Of a DNA stretch of 64,000 nt, positions 24,795-33,550 are shown one piece after another. Below the pieces are notes generated by a model that was not told the origin of the DNA, ran no database searches, and worked only from the letters and a program-made list of their open reading frames with translations. The translations under genes were made by a program, and so were the position numbers. The stretch is from the NCBI RefSeq assembly GCF_005145025.1, contig NZ_CP039696.1:1-64000 (forward strand). The letters are read 5' to 3'. Position 1 is the first letter of the stretch. Each line of letters opens with the position of its first letter. The stretch comes from Novosphingobium sp. EMRT-2 (GTDB lineage Bacteria > Pseudomonadota > Alphaproteobacteria > Sphingomonadales > Sphingomonadaceae).

Positions 24795-25674
24795 GGCTCT
24801 GTTGCAAAGATTGGCGGCAGTCAGAGGTAGGCTGTCGCTCTGCGCCGATCAGGCGGCTGCTGCGAAATGGTGGTTGAGCATGCCCATGGCCTCCGTCAGC
24901 GCCGAGGGCCCAATGCCAAAAGCTCTCTCCACAAGGCGCACCTCGCCCCTGATGCCGGGCTGCAGGCACCAGGGGCGAGCCTGTCCTTTGCGCAGGGCTC
25001 GCATGACTTCGAATCCCTTGATCGTGGCATAGGCCGTGGGGATCGATTTGAAACCGCGCACCGGCTTGATCAGTATCTTGAGCTTTCCGTGATCGGCCTC
25101 GATCACGTTATTGAGATACTTCACCTGCCGGTGGGCCGTCTCCCGGTCCAGCTTTCCTTCGCGCTTCAATTCGGTGATCGCTGCACCATAGCTCGGCGCT
25201 TTGTCGGTATTGAGCGTGGCAGGCTTTTCCCAGTGCTTCAGGCCTCGCAGGGCCTTGCCCAGGAACCGCTTCGCTGCCTTGGCGCTGCGGGTCGGCGACA
25301 GGTAGAAATCGATCGTGTCGCCCCGCTTGTCGACTGCCCGGTACAGGTAGGTCCACTTGCCCCGCACCTTGACGTAGGTTTCATCCAGGCGCCAGCTCGG
25401 ATCAAAGCCACGCCGCCAGAACCAGCGCAGCCGCTTCTCCATCTCCGGGGCGTAGCACTGGACCCAGCGATAGATCGTCGTATGGTCGACCGAAATGCCG
25501 CGTTCCGCCAGCATTTCCTCAAGGTCGCGATAGCTGATCGGATAGCGACAATACCAGCGCACCGCCCACAGGATCACATCACCCTGGAAATGGCGCCACT
25601 TGAAATCCGTCATCGTTCCGTCCGTCCAATCTCCGCCAAGCATGCTCAAGCTTCACGATTTTTGCAACAGAGCC
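24795..25674. mobile_element. IS6100, copy 2 (880 bp, inverted relative to copy 1)
   Basis: Same ends and length as copy 1 but opposite orientation. Flanks CTCAATCG and TCAAATCC show no direct repeat. It interrupts trbN on the left and begins inside another gene on the right. Confidence 0.95.
24849..25613 (-). CDS. tnpA: IS6100 transposase, copy 2
   Basis: Same 254-residue protein as copy 1, on the opposite strand, from ATG 25613 to the stop at 24849. No differences seen in the translated products. Two intact inverted copies allow inversion of the 1.6 kb between them. Confidence 0.95.
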   Translation of the reverse strand: MTDFKWRHFQGDVILWAVRWYCRYPISYRDLEEMLAERGISVDHTTIYRWVQCYAPEMEKRLRWFWRRGFDPSWRLDETYVKVRGKWTYLYRAVDKRGDTIDFYLSPTRSAKAAKRFLGKALRGLKHWEKPATLNTDKAPSYGAAITELKREGKLDRETAHRQVKYLNNVIEADHGKLKILIKPVRGFKSIPTAYATIKGFEVMRALRKGQARPWCLQPGIRGEVRLVERAFGIGPSALTEAMGMLNHHFAAAA

Positions 25675-25997
25675 TCAAATCCCGCGTGTGCGAGGAGTGC
25701 AAGAAAGAGCGCGCGGCGCGGGCCGTCACAACCGACCGCCAGTTGTTCACCGCCGTTCGGGCGCTGCCTCATATGGCGATCACCAAAAAGGAAGGCGAGT
25801 ATCGGGTGACGTTCCGGCTCGCCTCGATCGTAGAGGCCGATCAGGGCCGCCATGATGCCGATTGGCACCGGGACCATGCCGAACGGGTCGCCTACTACAC
25901 GGATGACCGCGACGACGCGCTAGGCTCGGCCAAGTCGCTTTCTGACAATATGGTGCGCGTCATGGCCCGCCTCGCTGAACAGGGAGCCAGCCAATGA
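25675..25997 (+). pseudogene. Hypothetical plasmid protein, 5' end removed by IS6100
   Basis: The frame emerging from the IS reads SRVCEECKKERAARAVTTDR, then LPHMAITKKEGEYRVTFRLA and ends SDNMVRVMARLAEQGASQ. About 106 codons remain; the start is lost. CxxC near the beginning could be part of a metal site. Family not recognised. Stop overlaps the next start (ATGA), so it heads an operon of small genes. Confidence 0.55.
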
Positions 25998-26167
25998 CCC
26001 ATGAGGATCAGCAGCGCGCCTATAACGCCGGGTGGAACTGTGGCCGCTGGCCCGATGATCCCCGCTATCAGGGCTGCGAACCGACGAACCCCGACCTTTG
26101 GGAGCATTACGAGGACGGCAAGGCCGATGGCTACGTTGAACGACGCCGCAATGAAAGGGGGGTCTGA
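25994..26167 (+). CDS. Small hypothetical protein (57 aa)
   Basis: ATG 25994 overlaps the previous stop. MTHEDQQRAYNAGWNCGRWP, then LWEHYEDGKADGYVERRRNE. A Y-x2-G-x3-G pattern suggests a small phage- or plasmid-type DUF, not identified. Followed after 2 bases by the next gene. Confidence 0.55.
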   Translation: MTHEDQQRAYNAGWNCGRWPDDPRYQGCEPTNPDLWEHYEDGKADGYVERRRNERGV

Positions 26168-26169
26168 TT

Positions 26170-26355
26170 ATGGCGAAGGAAAGGCCCCTCAAGGGGCACA
26201 AGCTGGCAAGCTATAGCTTTGGCGTTTCGGTAAGCTGCGAGTGCGGTTGGCGCTCCGGGACATGGTTCGGGAAAGGTGGTCGCGGTAGCGCGCTGGGCGA
26301 GTGGTATTCCCATAAGGATCGCTGCGCGGCCGAAGCGAAGGGGCTGTGCGCATGA
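26170..26355 (+). CDS. Small hypothetical protein (61 aa)
   Basis: ATG 26170 follows an AAGGGGGG stretch. The sequence GHKLASYSFGVSVSCECGWR with C-x-C and a later DRC suggests a small zinc-binding fold. The next ATG overlaps its stop region. Unknown role, probably expressed with the SprT-like gene. Confidence 0.5.
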   Translation: MAKERPLKGHKLASYSFGVSVSCECGWRSGTWFGKGGRGSALGEWYSHKDRCAAEAKGLCA

Positions 26356-27056
26356 CCAACCCGACCGCGCAAGCCTATGCTGAATTGCAACTGGCGTTCG
26401 ACCATTATAACCGGGAGCTGTTCGCGGGCGAGCTGCCCCCCTGCCTGATTACGATGCAGAGGGAAAAGCGGAGCTACGGCTATTTCTCATCGGAGCGGTT
26501 CGTGCATCATCACGACAAGAGCAAGACCGATGAAATCGCCATCAACCCGGCATATTTCGCCGTGGTCCCCCTGCTCGAAGTCCTTCAAACCGTGGTGCAT
26601 GAAATGGTCCACGCATGGCAGTTCCATTTCGGCAACCCGTCACGCTCCGGCTATCACAACCGGGAATGGGCCGACAAAATGGAAGCGATCGGCCTCATGC
26701 CGTCCAGCACCGGCCAGCCCGGAGGCGCTAGGACAGGGCAGAAAATGGCCGACTATGCCGTTCCGGGCGGTCCCTTCATGCTCGCCACGGACGCCTTGTT
26801 GACGCAGAATTTCCGCATTTCGTGGCTCGATCGGTTCCCGGCGATTATGCCGACGCCGGCGATCGACGCCGGCGCCGGCGCCGGCGCTGCCAGCGACCAT
26901 CTGGCGGACGTGCTTCAGCCCGCCACGGGGAACCGATCGAACCGGATCAAATATCGCTGCCCTACATGCGGCGCGCAGGCATGGGGTAAGCCCTCGCTGC
27001 GGCTTCTGTGCGGTGGCGACGATTGCGCCAGCGCGCCCCTCGCCCCTGTCGAATAA
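26352..27056 (+). CDS. SprT-like zinc metalloprotease-type protein
   Basis: 234 residues from ATG 26352 (MTNPTAQAYAELQLAFDHYN). LQTVVHEMVHAWQFHFG is the HExxH zincin motif of SprT/Spartan-like domains, and the C terminus has a zinc ribbon (YRCPTCGAQAWGKPS, then CGGDDC). SprT-like proteins on mobile elements are proposed to act on DNA-bound proteins. A GCCGGC repeat at 26866-26891 encodes an AGAGAGA linker between the two parts. The start overlaps the end of the preceding small gene. Confidence 0.75.
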   Translation: MTNPTAQAYAELQLAFDHYNRELFAGELPPCLITMQREKRSYGYFSSERFVHHHDKSKTDEIAINPAYFAVVPLLEVLQTVVHEMVHAWQFHFGNPSRSGYHNREWADKMEAIGLMPSSTGQPGGARTGQKMADYAVPGGPFMLATDALLTQNFRISWLDRFPAIMPTPAIDAGAGAGAASDHLADVLQPATGNRSNRIKYRCPTCGAQAWGKPSLRLLCGGDDCASAPLAPVE

Positions 27057-27074
27057 AGGGGCTAGGATCAGGCC

Positions 27075-27296
27075 ATGACGATGCGCAGCCTATTCGATGG
27101 GGCTTTGACGATGATCCTCTATGTCCTCGCTTTCGCAGCGGGGACAGTTTTCGTGCGGGCCAACTATGATCTGATTGAGGCACACCCGCTTCTGGTGTTC
27201 TTTGTCGGCGCGGTCTTGGCCCATCAGCTCTACAACCTGATCCCGCCCATCGTTGTGACCATCAATGACCGCCTTTTGGGCGTGCCGGATCGCTAG
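27075..27296 (+). CDS. Small membrane protein (73 aa)
   Basis: Two hydrophobic segments: LTMILYVLAFAAGTVFV and LLVFFVGAVLAHQLYNLIPP. Start at 27075 or 27081. No family recognised. Last gene of the rightward cluster before the ars locus. Confidence 0.5.
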   Translation: MTMRSLFDGALTMILYVLAFAAGTVFVRANYDLIEAHPLLVFFVGAVLAHQLYNLIPPIVVTINDRLLGVPDR

Positions 27297-27306
27297 GGCA
27301 CCTCAA

Positions 27307-27507
27307 TCAATCCCGATGAAATAGCGTTAATAGCGAGCGAAAGCGGCGTGGCTTCGCCGGGGTCGCTTGGTCCTTGGCCGGGGCCTCGACCGCTGCGGGG
27401 TGAGCTTCATCCCATAAGGCTTTCCAACGCTCCGCCTCAATGCGGCGCGCAATCGCACGGTCCTCAACTGCGTGCAGCCTTCGCCCGTCTCCGGTATCTC
27501 TATCCAT
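27307..27507 (-). CDS. Small hypothetical protein (66 aa)
   Basis: ATG 27507 (MDRDTGDGRRLHAVEDRAIA) with a charged helical body (ARRIEAERWKALWDEAHPAA) and a basic tail. Convergent with the membrane-protein gene and divergent from arsR. Low coding evidence apart from composition. Confidence 0.35.
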   Translation of the reverse strand: MDRDTGDGRRLHAVEDRAIARRIEAERWKALWDEAHPAAVEAPAKDQATPAKPRRFRSLLTLFHRD

Positions 27508-27614
27508 CAAACGCGCGCTGCACGCCCAATGATAAGTTTCCGTTGTCGGCCATGATTAACAGCACGGCAACTAGGATGGCGCTCGCCGTATCACGCGAAG
27601 ATTGCCACACTTCG

Positions 27615-27638
27615 ATATTTCCGCTAACATAGAAATAT
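27615..27638. promoter_or_regulatory. ArsR-type operator overlapping the arsR start
   Basis: ATATTTC at 27615-27621 and GAAATAT at 27632-27638 form an inverted repeat with 10 bases between. The right arm includes the first two bases of the arsR ATG. This fits autorepression of the ars operon by ArsR. Confidence 0.6.
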
Positions 27639-27990
27639 GGAACTGAAAAACGCTGTCGCCGCGCTGTCCGCGCTCGCCCATGAAGGCCGTCTCGCCGCTT
27701 TCCGTCTGCTGGTTCAAGCGGGTCGTGAAGGCATGGCGGCGGGCGAAATTGCCCGTCGCCTCGACGTGCCACCGAACACGCTTTCGTCAAATCTGACCAT
27801 TCTTTCTCACGCGGCCCTTATCGAGAGTCGGCGTGATGGGCGGTCGATCATCTACAACGCGAGATATGAGAACATGACCGAACTGCTCGAATATCTGATG
27901 CAGGATTGCTGCGGTGGGCACCCTGAAATCTGCGCGCCTCTCGCCAAGGTCGCGCTGGATAGCCGATGCGGACAGGAGGGCTGTGCATGA
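27637..27990 (+). CDS. arsR: ArsR-family arsenic-responsive repressor
   Basis: 117 residues, winged helix with MAAGEIARRLDVPPNTLSSN as recognition region and a C-terminal cysteine cluster CCGGHPEICAPL that likely binds arsenite; the classic alpha-3 CVCxLC pair is absent, so it belongs to one of the variant ArsR types with a C-terminal metal site. It should leave the operator on metal binding and switch on the downstream genes. Stop overlaps the arsC start. Confidence 0.85.
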   Translation: MELKNAVAALSALAHEGRLAAFRLLVQAGREGMAAGEIARRLDVPPNTLSSNLTILSHAALIESRRDGRSIIYNARYENMTELLEYLMQDCCGGHPEICAPLAKVALDSRCGQEGCA

Positions 27991-28514
27991 GCAATCAGGT
28001 TTACAACGTCCTGTTTCTTTGCACCGGCAATTCGGCGCGCTCCATCTTGGCGGAAAGCGCGCTCAACAAGCTGGGCGAAGGCCGCTTCCGGGCCTATTCG
28101 GCGGGTAGCTTCCCCAAGGGCGACGTGCATCCGATGACATTGGAAGTGCTGGCCTCGCTCGGCTATCCGACCGAAGGGCTGCGTTCCAAGAGTTGGAGCG
28201 AGTTCGCGGCTCCGGGTGCGCCAAAGATCGACCTCGTTATCACCGTCTGCGACGACGCGGCGGGCGAAACCTGCCCCGTCTGGCCGGGACGGCCGATAAC
28301 GGCCCATTGGGGGATCGAAGACCCTGCCAAGGTCGGAGGGGACGGGCAGCGCGACGCCTTTGTTCGCGCCCTTCGCTATCTGCTGAACCGTATCGCGCTG
28401 TTCCTCGCGCTCCCACATGACAGCATCGACCGCATGGCGCTCGCGGCCAAGGTCCGTGAAATCGGCCAAGTCGAAGGCGCTACTCATCCGAAAGCAAACA
28501 CCGATGCCGACTGA
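27987..28514 (+). CDS. arsC: Arsenate reductase, thioredoxin-type (LMW-PTP fold)
   Basis: 175 residues from ATG 27987 (MSNQVYNVLFLCTGNSARSI). C-x5-R phosphatase loop CTGNSAR at 12-18, DLVITVCDDAAGETCP supplies the further cysteines. Reduces arsenate to arsenite for export. ATGA overlap with arsR and 11-base overlap with the second arsC show tight operon structure. Confidence 0.85.
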   Translation: MSNQVYNVLFLCTGNSARSILAESALNKLGEGRFRAYSAGSFPKGDVHPMTLEVLASLGYPTEGLRSKSWSEFAAPGAPKIDLVITVCDDAAGETCPVWPGRPITAHWGIEDPAKVGGDGQRDAFVRALRYLLNRIALFLALPHDSIDRMALAAKVREIGQVEGATHPKANTDAD

Positions 28515-28932
28515 CATCATCATCTATCACAACCCGGAGTGCGGCACCTCGCGCAACGCGCTGGGCCTGATCCGCAATGCCGGGATCGAGCCGCATGTCA
28601 TCGAGTATCTGAAAACGCCGCCCGCGCGCCCCTTGCTCGCCCAGCTTATCGAACGCGCGGGCATCACGCCGCGCGACCTCCTGCGCGAGAAAGGCACGCC
28701 CTATGCTGAACTTGGCTTGGGTGACGAAAGCCTGACCGACGAAGCCTTGCTGGATGCGATGATGGCCCATCCAATCCTTATCAATCGGCCGCTGGTCGTC
28801 TCGCAGCTTGGCGTGAAGCTGTGCCGCCCTTCGGAAGTGGTGCTGGACATGCTGCCTTCGCCGCAACAGGGCGCGTTCGCAAAGGAAGATGGCGAACGGG
28901 TCGTGGACGAACGCGGCCAGCGGGTCGTCTGA
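28504..28932 (+). CDS. arsC: Arsenate reductase, glutaredoxin-type (ArsC/Yffb fold)
   Basis: 142 residues, MPTDIIIYHNPECGTSRNAL with catalytic Cys13, then FLKTPP-like EYLKTPPAR and PILINRPLVV (conserved Arg), as in plasmid R773-type ArsC. It does the same reaction as the preceding gene but with glutathione/glutaredoxin. Having both types in one operon gives two electron sources. Confidence 0.85.
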   Translation: MPTDIIIYHNPECGTSRNALGLIRNAGIEPHVIEYLKTPPARPLLAQLIERAGITPRDLLREKGTPYAELGLGDESLTDEALLDAMMAHPILINRPLVVSQLGVKLCRPSEVVLDMLPSPQQGAFAKEDGERVVDERGQRVV

Positions 28933-28939
28933 GGCAAGT

Positions 28940-30016
28940 ATGTCAACGGCTCCCCTTGCGGCCCCGGTGCCGCCTCGTCCCGGCATTTCCTTCTTCGAGC
29001 GGTATCTGAGCCTGTGGGTGGCGCTCTGCATCGTCGCAGGCATCGCGCTCGGCCATATGCTCCCCGGCTTGTTCGGCGCTATCGCGTCGGCCGAAGTCGC
29101 TCGCGTCAATCTCGTGGTTGCGGTGCTGATCTGGCTGATGATCGTGCCGATGCTACTCAAAATCGACTTTGGGGCGCTTGGAAGCGTCAGGCAGCATTGG
29201 AAGGGTGTCGGCGTCACCCTGTTCATCAATTGGGCGGTCAAGCCGTTCTCGATGGCGCTGCTCGGCACCCTGTTCATCGGTTGGCTGTTCGCTCCGCTCC
29301 TGCCAGCGGGTGAAGCGCCGTCCTATATTGCAGGGCTGATCCTGCTTGCCGCCGCCCCCTGCACGGCAATGGTGTTCGTTTGGTCCAACCTGTGTGATGG
29401 CGAGCCGACTTATACTTTGAGTCAGGTCGCCTTGAATGACCTCATTATGGTCTTTGCGTTCGCCCCGCTGGTCGGTTTGCTGCTGGGTGTCGCATCGGTG
29501 ACGGTGCCGTGGGACACGCTGCTGCTTTCGGTCGTCCTCTATATCGTGGTGCCGGTGATCCTCGCGCAGCTCGTCCGGCGCTCGGTGTTGGCGGCGGGCG
29601 GGCAGGCTACCCTAGACCGCCTCCTTGCCCGGCTTGGGCCTGTGTCGCTGGTCGCCTTGCTGGCAACGCTGGTGCTGCTGTTCGGATTTCAGGGTGAGGC
29701 GATTGTTGAACAGCCGTTGGTCATTGGCCTGCTGGCCGTCCCTATTCTGATCCAAGTCTATGTCAACGCCGGGCTGGCCTATTGGCTAAGTCGCCGGTTT
29801 GGCGTTGCGTGGTGCGTTGCAGCGCCCTCCGCGCTCATTGGCGCGTCCAACTTCTTTGAGTTGGCCGTTGCCGCTGCAATCAGCCTGTTCGGCCTCAAAT
29901 CGGGGGCGGCGCTCGCTACAGTGGTTGGGGTGCTGGTCGAAGTTCCGGTGATGTTGTCGGTTGTCGCCATCGTGAAGCGAACGCGCGGTTGGTATGAGAA
30001 AGGAGCCATCGCTTGA
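28940..30016 (+). CDS. arsB: ACR3-family arsenite efflux permease
   Basis: 358 residues from ATG 28940 ([15 protein letters not shown]). About ten hydrophobic segments; [20 protein letters not shown] and [19 protein letters not shown], the latter carrying the conserved ACR3 cysteine. Exports arsenite across the inner membrane using the proton motive force. Though often named arsB, it is of the ACR3 and not the ArsB fold. Confidence 0.9.
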   Translation: MSTAPLAAPVPPRPGISFFERYLSLWVALCIVAGIALGHMLPGLFGAIASAEVARVNLVVAVLIWLMIVPMLLKIDFGALGSVRQHWKGVGVTLFINWAVKPFSMALLGTLFIGWLFAPLLPAGEAPSYIAGLILLAAAPCTAMVFVWSNLCDGEPTYTLSQVALNDLIMVFAFAPLVGLLLGVASVTVPWDTLLLSVVLYIVVPVILAQLVRRSVLAAGGQATLDRLLARLGPVSLVALLATLVLLFGFQGEAIVEQPLVIGLLAVPILIQVYVNAGLAYWLSRRFGVAWCVAAPSALIGASNFFELAVAAAISLFGLKSGAALATVVGVLVEVPVMLSVVAIVKRTRGWYEKGAIA

Positions 30017-30759
30017 CCCGTCTCCGCGCGCTTTCCGATCCGCACCATCTGCCCGCTCTTGATCTACGCTATACCTATGAGCGGCCCGCCCTTGGCCTTG
30101 GCGCGGCCGATCCACCGCCGCGAATCCTGCTTTTGTATGGCAGTCTGCGCGAACGATCCTTCTCGCGCTTCGCTGTTGAGGAAGCGGCAAGGCTGCTCCA
30201 ACTGTTCGGCGCAGAAACGCGCATTTTCGATCCGTCCGATCTCCCCTTGCCCGATCAGGTGAAGGGCGACGATCATCCCGCCATCCACGAATTGCGCGAC
30301 CATGCCATGTGGTCCGAAGGCATGGTGTGGTGCAGCCCGGAACGACACGGCCAAATCACCAGCATCATGAAAGCGCAAATCGACCATTTGCCGCTGGAAA
30401 TGAAGGGTCTGCGCCCAACCCAAGGGCGCACTCTTGCGGTGATGCAGGTATCGGGCGGGTCGCAGTCGTTCAATGCCGTGAATACGCTCCGCCTGCTCGG
30501 CCGCTGGATGCGAATGTTCACGATCCCCAATCAGTCGAGCATCGCCAAGGCGTTTCAAGAGTTTGACGAAACAGGCCGAATGAAACCGTCAAGCTATTAT
30601 GACCGCATCGTGGACGTGATGGAGGAATTGATACGATTCACGATCCTGTTGCGGCCTCATGCCGATCAACTGGTAGATCGCTATTCGGAACGCAAATCGG
30701 CCGATATTGTCATTGACCCGACACGCGACCTTTCAAGCATCGCGGTTTGCAAGCGGTAG
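30013..30759 (+). CDS. arsH: ArsH NADPH-dependent FMN reductase
   Basis: 248 residues. TTG start at 30013 overlaps the ACR3 stop (TTGA). [20 protein letters not shown] is the flavodoxin-like FMN phosphate loop, and [20 protein letters not shown] and [20 protein letters not shown] are typical ArsH segments. ArsH oxidises trivalent organoarsenicals or relieves oxidative stress. Last gene of the operon; a terminator follows. Confidence 0.9.
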   Translation: MTRLRALSDPHHLPALDLRYTYERPALGLGAADPPPRILLLYGSLRERSFSRFAVEEAARLLQLFGAETRIFDPSDLPLPDQVKGDDHPAIHELRDHAMWSEGMVWCSPERHGQITSIMKAQIDHLPLEMKGLRPTQGRTLAVMQVSGGSQSFNAVNTLRLLGRWMRMFTIPNQSSIAKAFQEFDETGRMKPSSYYDRIVDVMEELIRFTILLRPHADQLVDRYSERKSADIVIDPTRDLSSIAVCKR

Positions 30760-30900
30760 CGGAATCGGCCTACGCATTGGGCCTTATCTCTATCGTGCCA
30801 TGAGGCGCTACCGCTTGCTATAGCGCCGCCCGCACGATACGGTTTTGCGACGAAATCGCTTTCGGGTCGCACACAACCCCCATTGTGTCCGAAAGGCGCG

Positions 30901-30925
30901 AAAGCCCGGCCCTGTGTCGGGCTTT
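30901..30925 (+). terminator. Terminator after the ars operon
   Basis: AAAGCCCG (30901-30908) pairs with CGGGCTTT (30918-30925) and is followed by CCTATATTC. The 250 bases between arsH and the zeta-like gene otherwise hold only the palindrome at 30971. Confidence 0.65.
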
Positions 30926-30970
30926 CCTATATTCGTGCTAGACCACGCTCCAACAAATAGTTCTGGTTCT

Positions 30971-30990
30971 CATAGACGCCTGCGTCTATG
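30971..30990. promoter_or_regulatory. CATAG-N10-CTATG palindrome upstream of the zeta-like gene
   Basis: CATAGACGCCTGCGTCTATG ends 23 bases before the ATG at 31014. The same palindrome type occurs three times in tandem at 33551-33628, so one regulator probably binds both places. Confidence 0.55.
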
Positions 30991-31013
30991 CCGGATCTGA
31001 CAGAGGAAGCGGG

Positions 31014-32090
31014 ATGGCATTGGAACCTATCAGGGTATTGGAGTTTGCGGACGCCGATCGCGCGGACGTGCAACGGCGCGTGGTCGATGCCGTGCAAGCT
31101 GCGCCCGAACGGTTCCTGACAGACTATGCGGCCCGAACCGGCACGTTCGGGGGCCGCTACGTCTGTGCGGACGCCATGAAGGAGCTGCTTCCCGAATATA
31201 CCGCCTCAAGGGAGGCCCGCGGCCGATACAACGCGCCCGTCCACAATGCCGCGGCCGTTCTGGCGGCCGAACAATACCGGCGCGTAGTGGCCGATAGCTC
31301 CGATCCAGCCCGCAACCTGGTGCTGTTCGTAACCGGGATGCCGGGGGCCGGGAAAACCTCTGAAATCCAGTATGCGGCGCTGCATGAGGGCAACCGGCTT
31401 GGGGATGGCGTGCGCGCGATCTTTGAGGGCCAGCTTGTCGATCCGCAAGCGAGCATCGCCAAGGTCGAGCAGGCATTGAACGCCGGGTGCAGGGTCGGGG
31501 TGATTGCGGTTCTGCCTCGGCCAGAGGAGGCGCTTGCGCACACGTTCCAACGCTTTGAGGAGCTGGGCCGGGGCGCGAGCGCGGCCGTGATGACACGTAT
31601 TCAGGAGGGAACGCCAGACGGCCTAGAGGCGCTATTACGTCGCTTTGGCGATCAGATTTCGGTTGCCGTCCATGACGTGCGCGATCGTGCGAATGTTCAT
31701 CGCCTAGAAGGCATGGATGGTGTAAATATATGGCGGAAGGAATTGGAAAATGGACCTGTTCAAGAGAGGCTTGAAAGAGAGTTCGACCGGCTCAACCAGC
31801 TCGGCCGCGTCGGCCCCGATTGCGCCCTCCAATTCAAAGGACAGTCTCCCCACGGGCAACTTTACTCGGTTGGAAGCCCTGATGTTGGTGGGAGCCTCGC
31901 ACATGGCGACGGACGAGAAGCTACGCCGGAAAGTGGCCGAACGTCTCTCCTAAAGGCCGCACGGGGAAGCTCGCTCGCCGGACTCTCCGACGCCCTCAAG
32001 ACAGGCCAGAGCGAAGGCGAAGGCAAAACCAAATCCAACGAAATCGGCCACGGCCTGCCTAAGCCGCCGTCGCCCCGGCGTTCCAGATGA
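31014..32090 (+). CDS. Zeta-toxin-like P-loop kinase
   Basis: 358 residues. GMPGAGKT (108-115) is the Walker A of a zeta/AAA_33 kinase, followed by a LVDPQASIAKVEQAL stretch and VIAVLPRPEEALAHTFQRF as in plasmid zeta family proteins that phosphorylate UDP-sugars or nucleic acid substrates. No epsilon antitoxin is next to it. After about residue 265 the reading frame becomes repetitive (GREATPESGRTSLLKAARG) while another frame encodes NFTRLEALMLVGASHMATDE, ending at 31953; I suspect an indel near 31800, so the true C terminus may be shorter. Confidence 0.65.
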   Translation: MALEPIRVLEFADADRADVQRRVVDAVQAAPERFLTDYAARTGTFGGRYVCADAMKELLPEYTASREARGRYNAPVHNAAAVLAAEQYRRVVADSSDPARNLVLFVTGMPGAGKTSEIQYAALHEGNRLGDGVRAIFEGQLVDPQASIAKVEQALNAGCRVGVIAVLPRPEEALAHTFQRFEELGRGASAAVMTRIQEGTPDGLEALLRRFGDQISVAVHDVRDRANVHRLEGMDGVNIWRKELENGPVQERLEREFDRLNQLGRVGPDCALQFKGQSPHGQLYSVGSPDVGGSLAHGDGREATPESGRTSLLKAARGSSLAGLSDALKTGQSEGEGKTKSNEIGHGLPKPPSPRRSR

Positions 32091-32238
32091 ACGCCCCCAG
32101 CCCCAACCTTCCCTTTGGTGTTCGCCGGGGAGCGTTGCGAGGGGCTGGCCCCTTGCTGTGGGGGTCGAGCGGGACGCTGGGCGGCCCGATCGCAGGGGGA
32201 CGCTTCCCCCGCCTGCCCCTTCTTTTCCAGTAGGTGCC

Positions 32239-32943
32239 ATGACCGGCTATCTCGGCTCGAAACAGGTTTCGGGCGCATATCAGGCTGTCATTGCCAATAT
32301 GCCGCCACACGATACCTACATTGAGACGCATCTAGGCTCCGGCATCGTCCTTCGGCGTAAGCCTCCCGCTGCCCGCTCGATCGGCCTCGAAATTGATCCG
32401 GCTACCTTTGAGTGCTTCGGCTCGATCGCGGCGGAGGAATCGAGCGCGTTCGATGGCGCGGCGGTTGAAACCTACAACGTCGATTGCCTCGCCTTCCTGC
32501 GCGATTTCGACTTTTCGGCCGCTGGGCGCGTGCTGATCTATGCTGATCCCCCCTATGTCCTCGCCACGCGCTCCCATCCGGGCACGCGCTACCGCTATGA
32601 CTATACGGACGCGGACCATAGGGAGCTGCTGACCGTCCTCGATGCGCTGCCCGCCTCGGTGATGATTTCAGGCTATCCCTCGCCCCTGTATAGCGAGCTG
32701 CTGCCCGCGCCGCGCTGGCGCGTCCTGTCCTATCAGGCCATGACGCGAGGCGGGCCGCGCACCGAATGTTTATGGATGAACTATGCGCCCGACGCGGCGC
32801 ATTGGGCCACCCATGCCGGGGTGGATTTCACCGATCGCCAGAGGATCAAGCGCAAGGCGGCACGCTGGAAACGCATGTTTAGCGAGCTGCCAGCGGGCGA
32901 GCGAACCGCGATCCTCGCCGCGCTGCTGCAAGTGGACCCATAG
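32239..32943 (+). CDS. Dam-like adenine-specific DNA methyltransferase
   Basis: 234 residues from ATG 32239 (MTGYLGSKQVSGAYQAVIAN). Motif I region with THLGSGIVLRR, catalytic DPPY at 103-106. D12-class methylases methylate adenine, often GATC. No restriction enzyme is nearby, so it is an orphan, probably for self-protection or expression control on entry to a new host. Two strong hairpins follow. Confidence 0.75.
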   Translation: MTGYLGSKQVSGAYQAVIANMPPHDTYIETHLGSGIVLRRKPPAARSIGLEIDPATFECFGSIAAEESSAFDGAAVETYNVDCLAFLRDFDFSAAGRVLIYADPPYVLATRSHPGTRYRYDYTDADHRELLTVLDALPASVMISGYPSPLYSELLPAPRWRVLSYQAMTRGGPRTECLWMNYAPDAAHWATHAGVDFTDRQRIKRKAARWKRMFSELPAGERTAILAALLQVDP

Positions 32944-33006
32944 CGGCACGCTCGTTGCTGTTGTGAAATGATTAACCAAAGCGCCCTAGATCAGCCCTGC
33001 GACCCT

Positions 33007-33076
33007 AAGAACCTTTCTCGATCATTTAGGTTCTTGCACTGGACCCGGCTGCATGAGCTGCCGGGTCCGTCTTTTT
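33007..33076 (+). terminator. Double terminator after the methylase gene
   Basis: AAGAACC/GGTTCTT (33007-33013 with 33029-33035) followed by GGACCCGGC/GCCGGGTCC (33041-33049 with 33060-33068) and then GTCTTTTTG. The second is a classical rho-independent terminator. Confidence 0.75.
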
Positions 33077-33153
33077 GCGCCGCCCAGCTCGTCCACCAAC
33101 ATTTAACCAAGGCGGGCAACGATCCGATTACCGCGCCCGTGTCAAAAGGGGCG

Positions 33154-33318
33154 ATGAACGGCGATAACAACAGGCCCTTTTCGCGTGGCGACCTGTCGGC
33201 AATTCTGCTGTTGCTGTTCACGCTTGCCATGATGGCCTACAACTATTCGCATCCAGAGTGGGCGCGCCAAGGCGGCATATGGGCCTACATTGTTCCCCGC
33301 CACGGGGCAGCATCATAG
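33154..33318 (+). CDS. Small single-pass membrane protein (54 aa)
   Basis: ATG 33154 (MNGDNNRPFSRGDLSAILLL) with hydrophobic LSAILLLLFTLAMMAYNYS. An in-frame extension upstream to 32968 crosses the terminators and is unlikely. No family recognised. Confidence 0.4.
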   Translation: MNGDNNRPFSRGDLSAILLLLFTLAMMAYNYSHPEWARQGGIWAYIVPRHGAAS

Positions 33319-33550
33319 GCGCGCGTCTATCCGATGATTGAACGGACAAAGCGGACGATCGGCGGCCCAACGCCCGCGAGGAAGGCAAGCCCGGTAAGCG
33401 CCGCCAGTCCCCAAAACTCGATGTGGATAAGCAAGTCGCTGCCGGAATCGTCGTTCGGATCGGGCCAGTCCTTCATGGCACCGGATGATTACGGCTCCGG
33501 CTCGATGCTGCAACCTCCTAAGCCAGCGAAAGGGCTTCACCGGCCAACAT

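Noticed and set aside
22305..25674. Simple IS6100 composite transposon
   Set aside because: The copies are inverted and none of the four flanks forms an 8-bp direct repeat, so a single composite insertion is not supported.
21550..25997. Long open frames of 520 and 376 residues crossing IS6100
   Set aside because: They are antisense readings of IS6100 joined to istA or to the gene after copy 2. Only the non-IS ends are real gene pieces.
33313..33540. 75-residue arginine-rich open frame on the minus strand
   Set aside because: No ribosome-binding site, shadow-like composition, crosses the region before the palindrome array.
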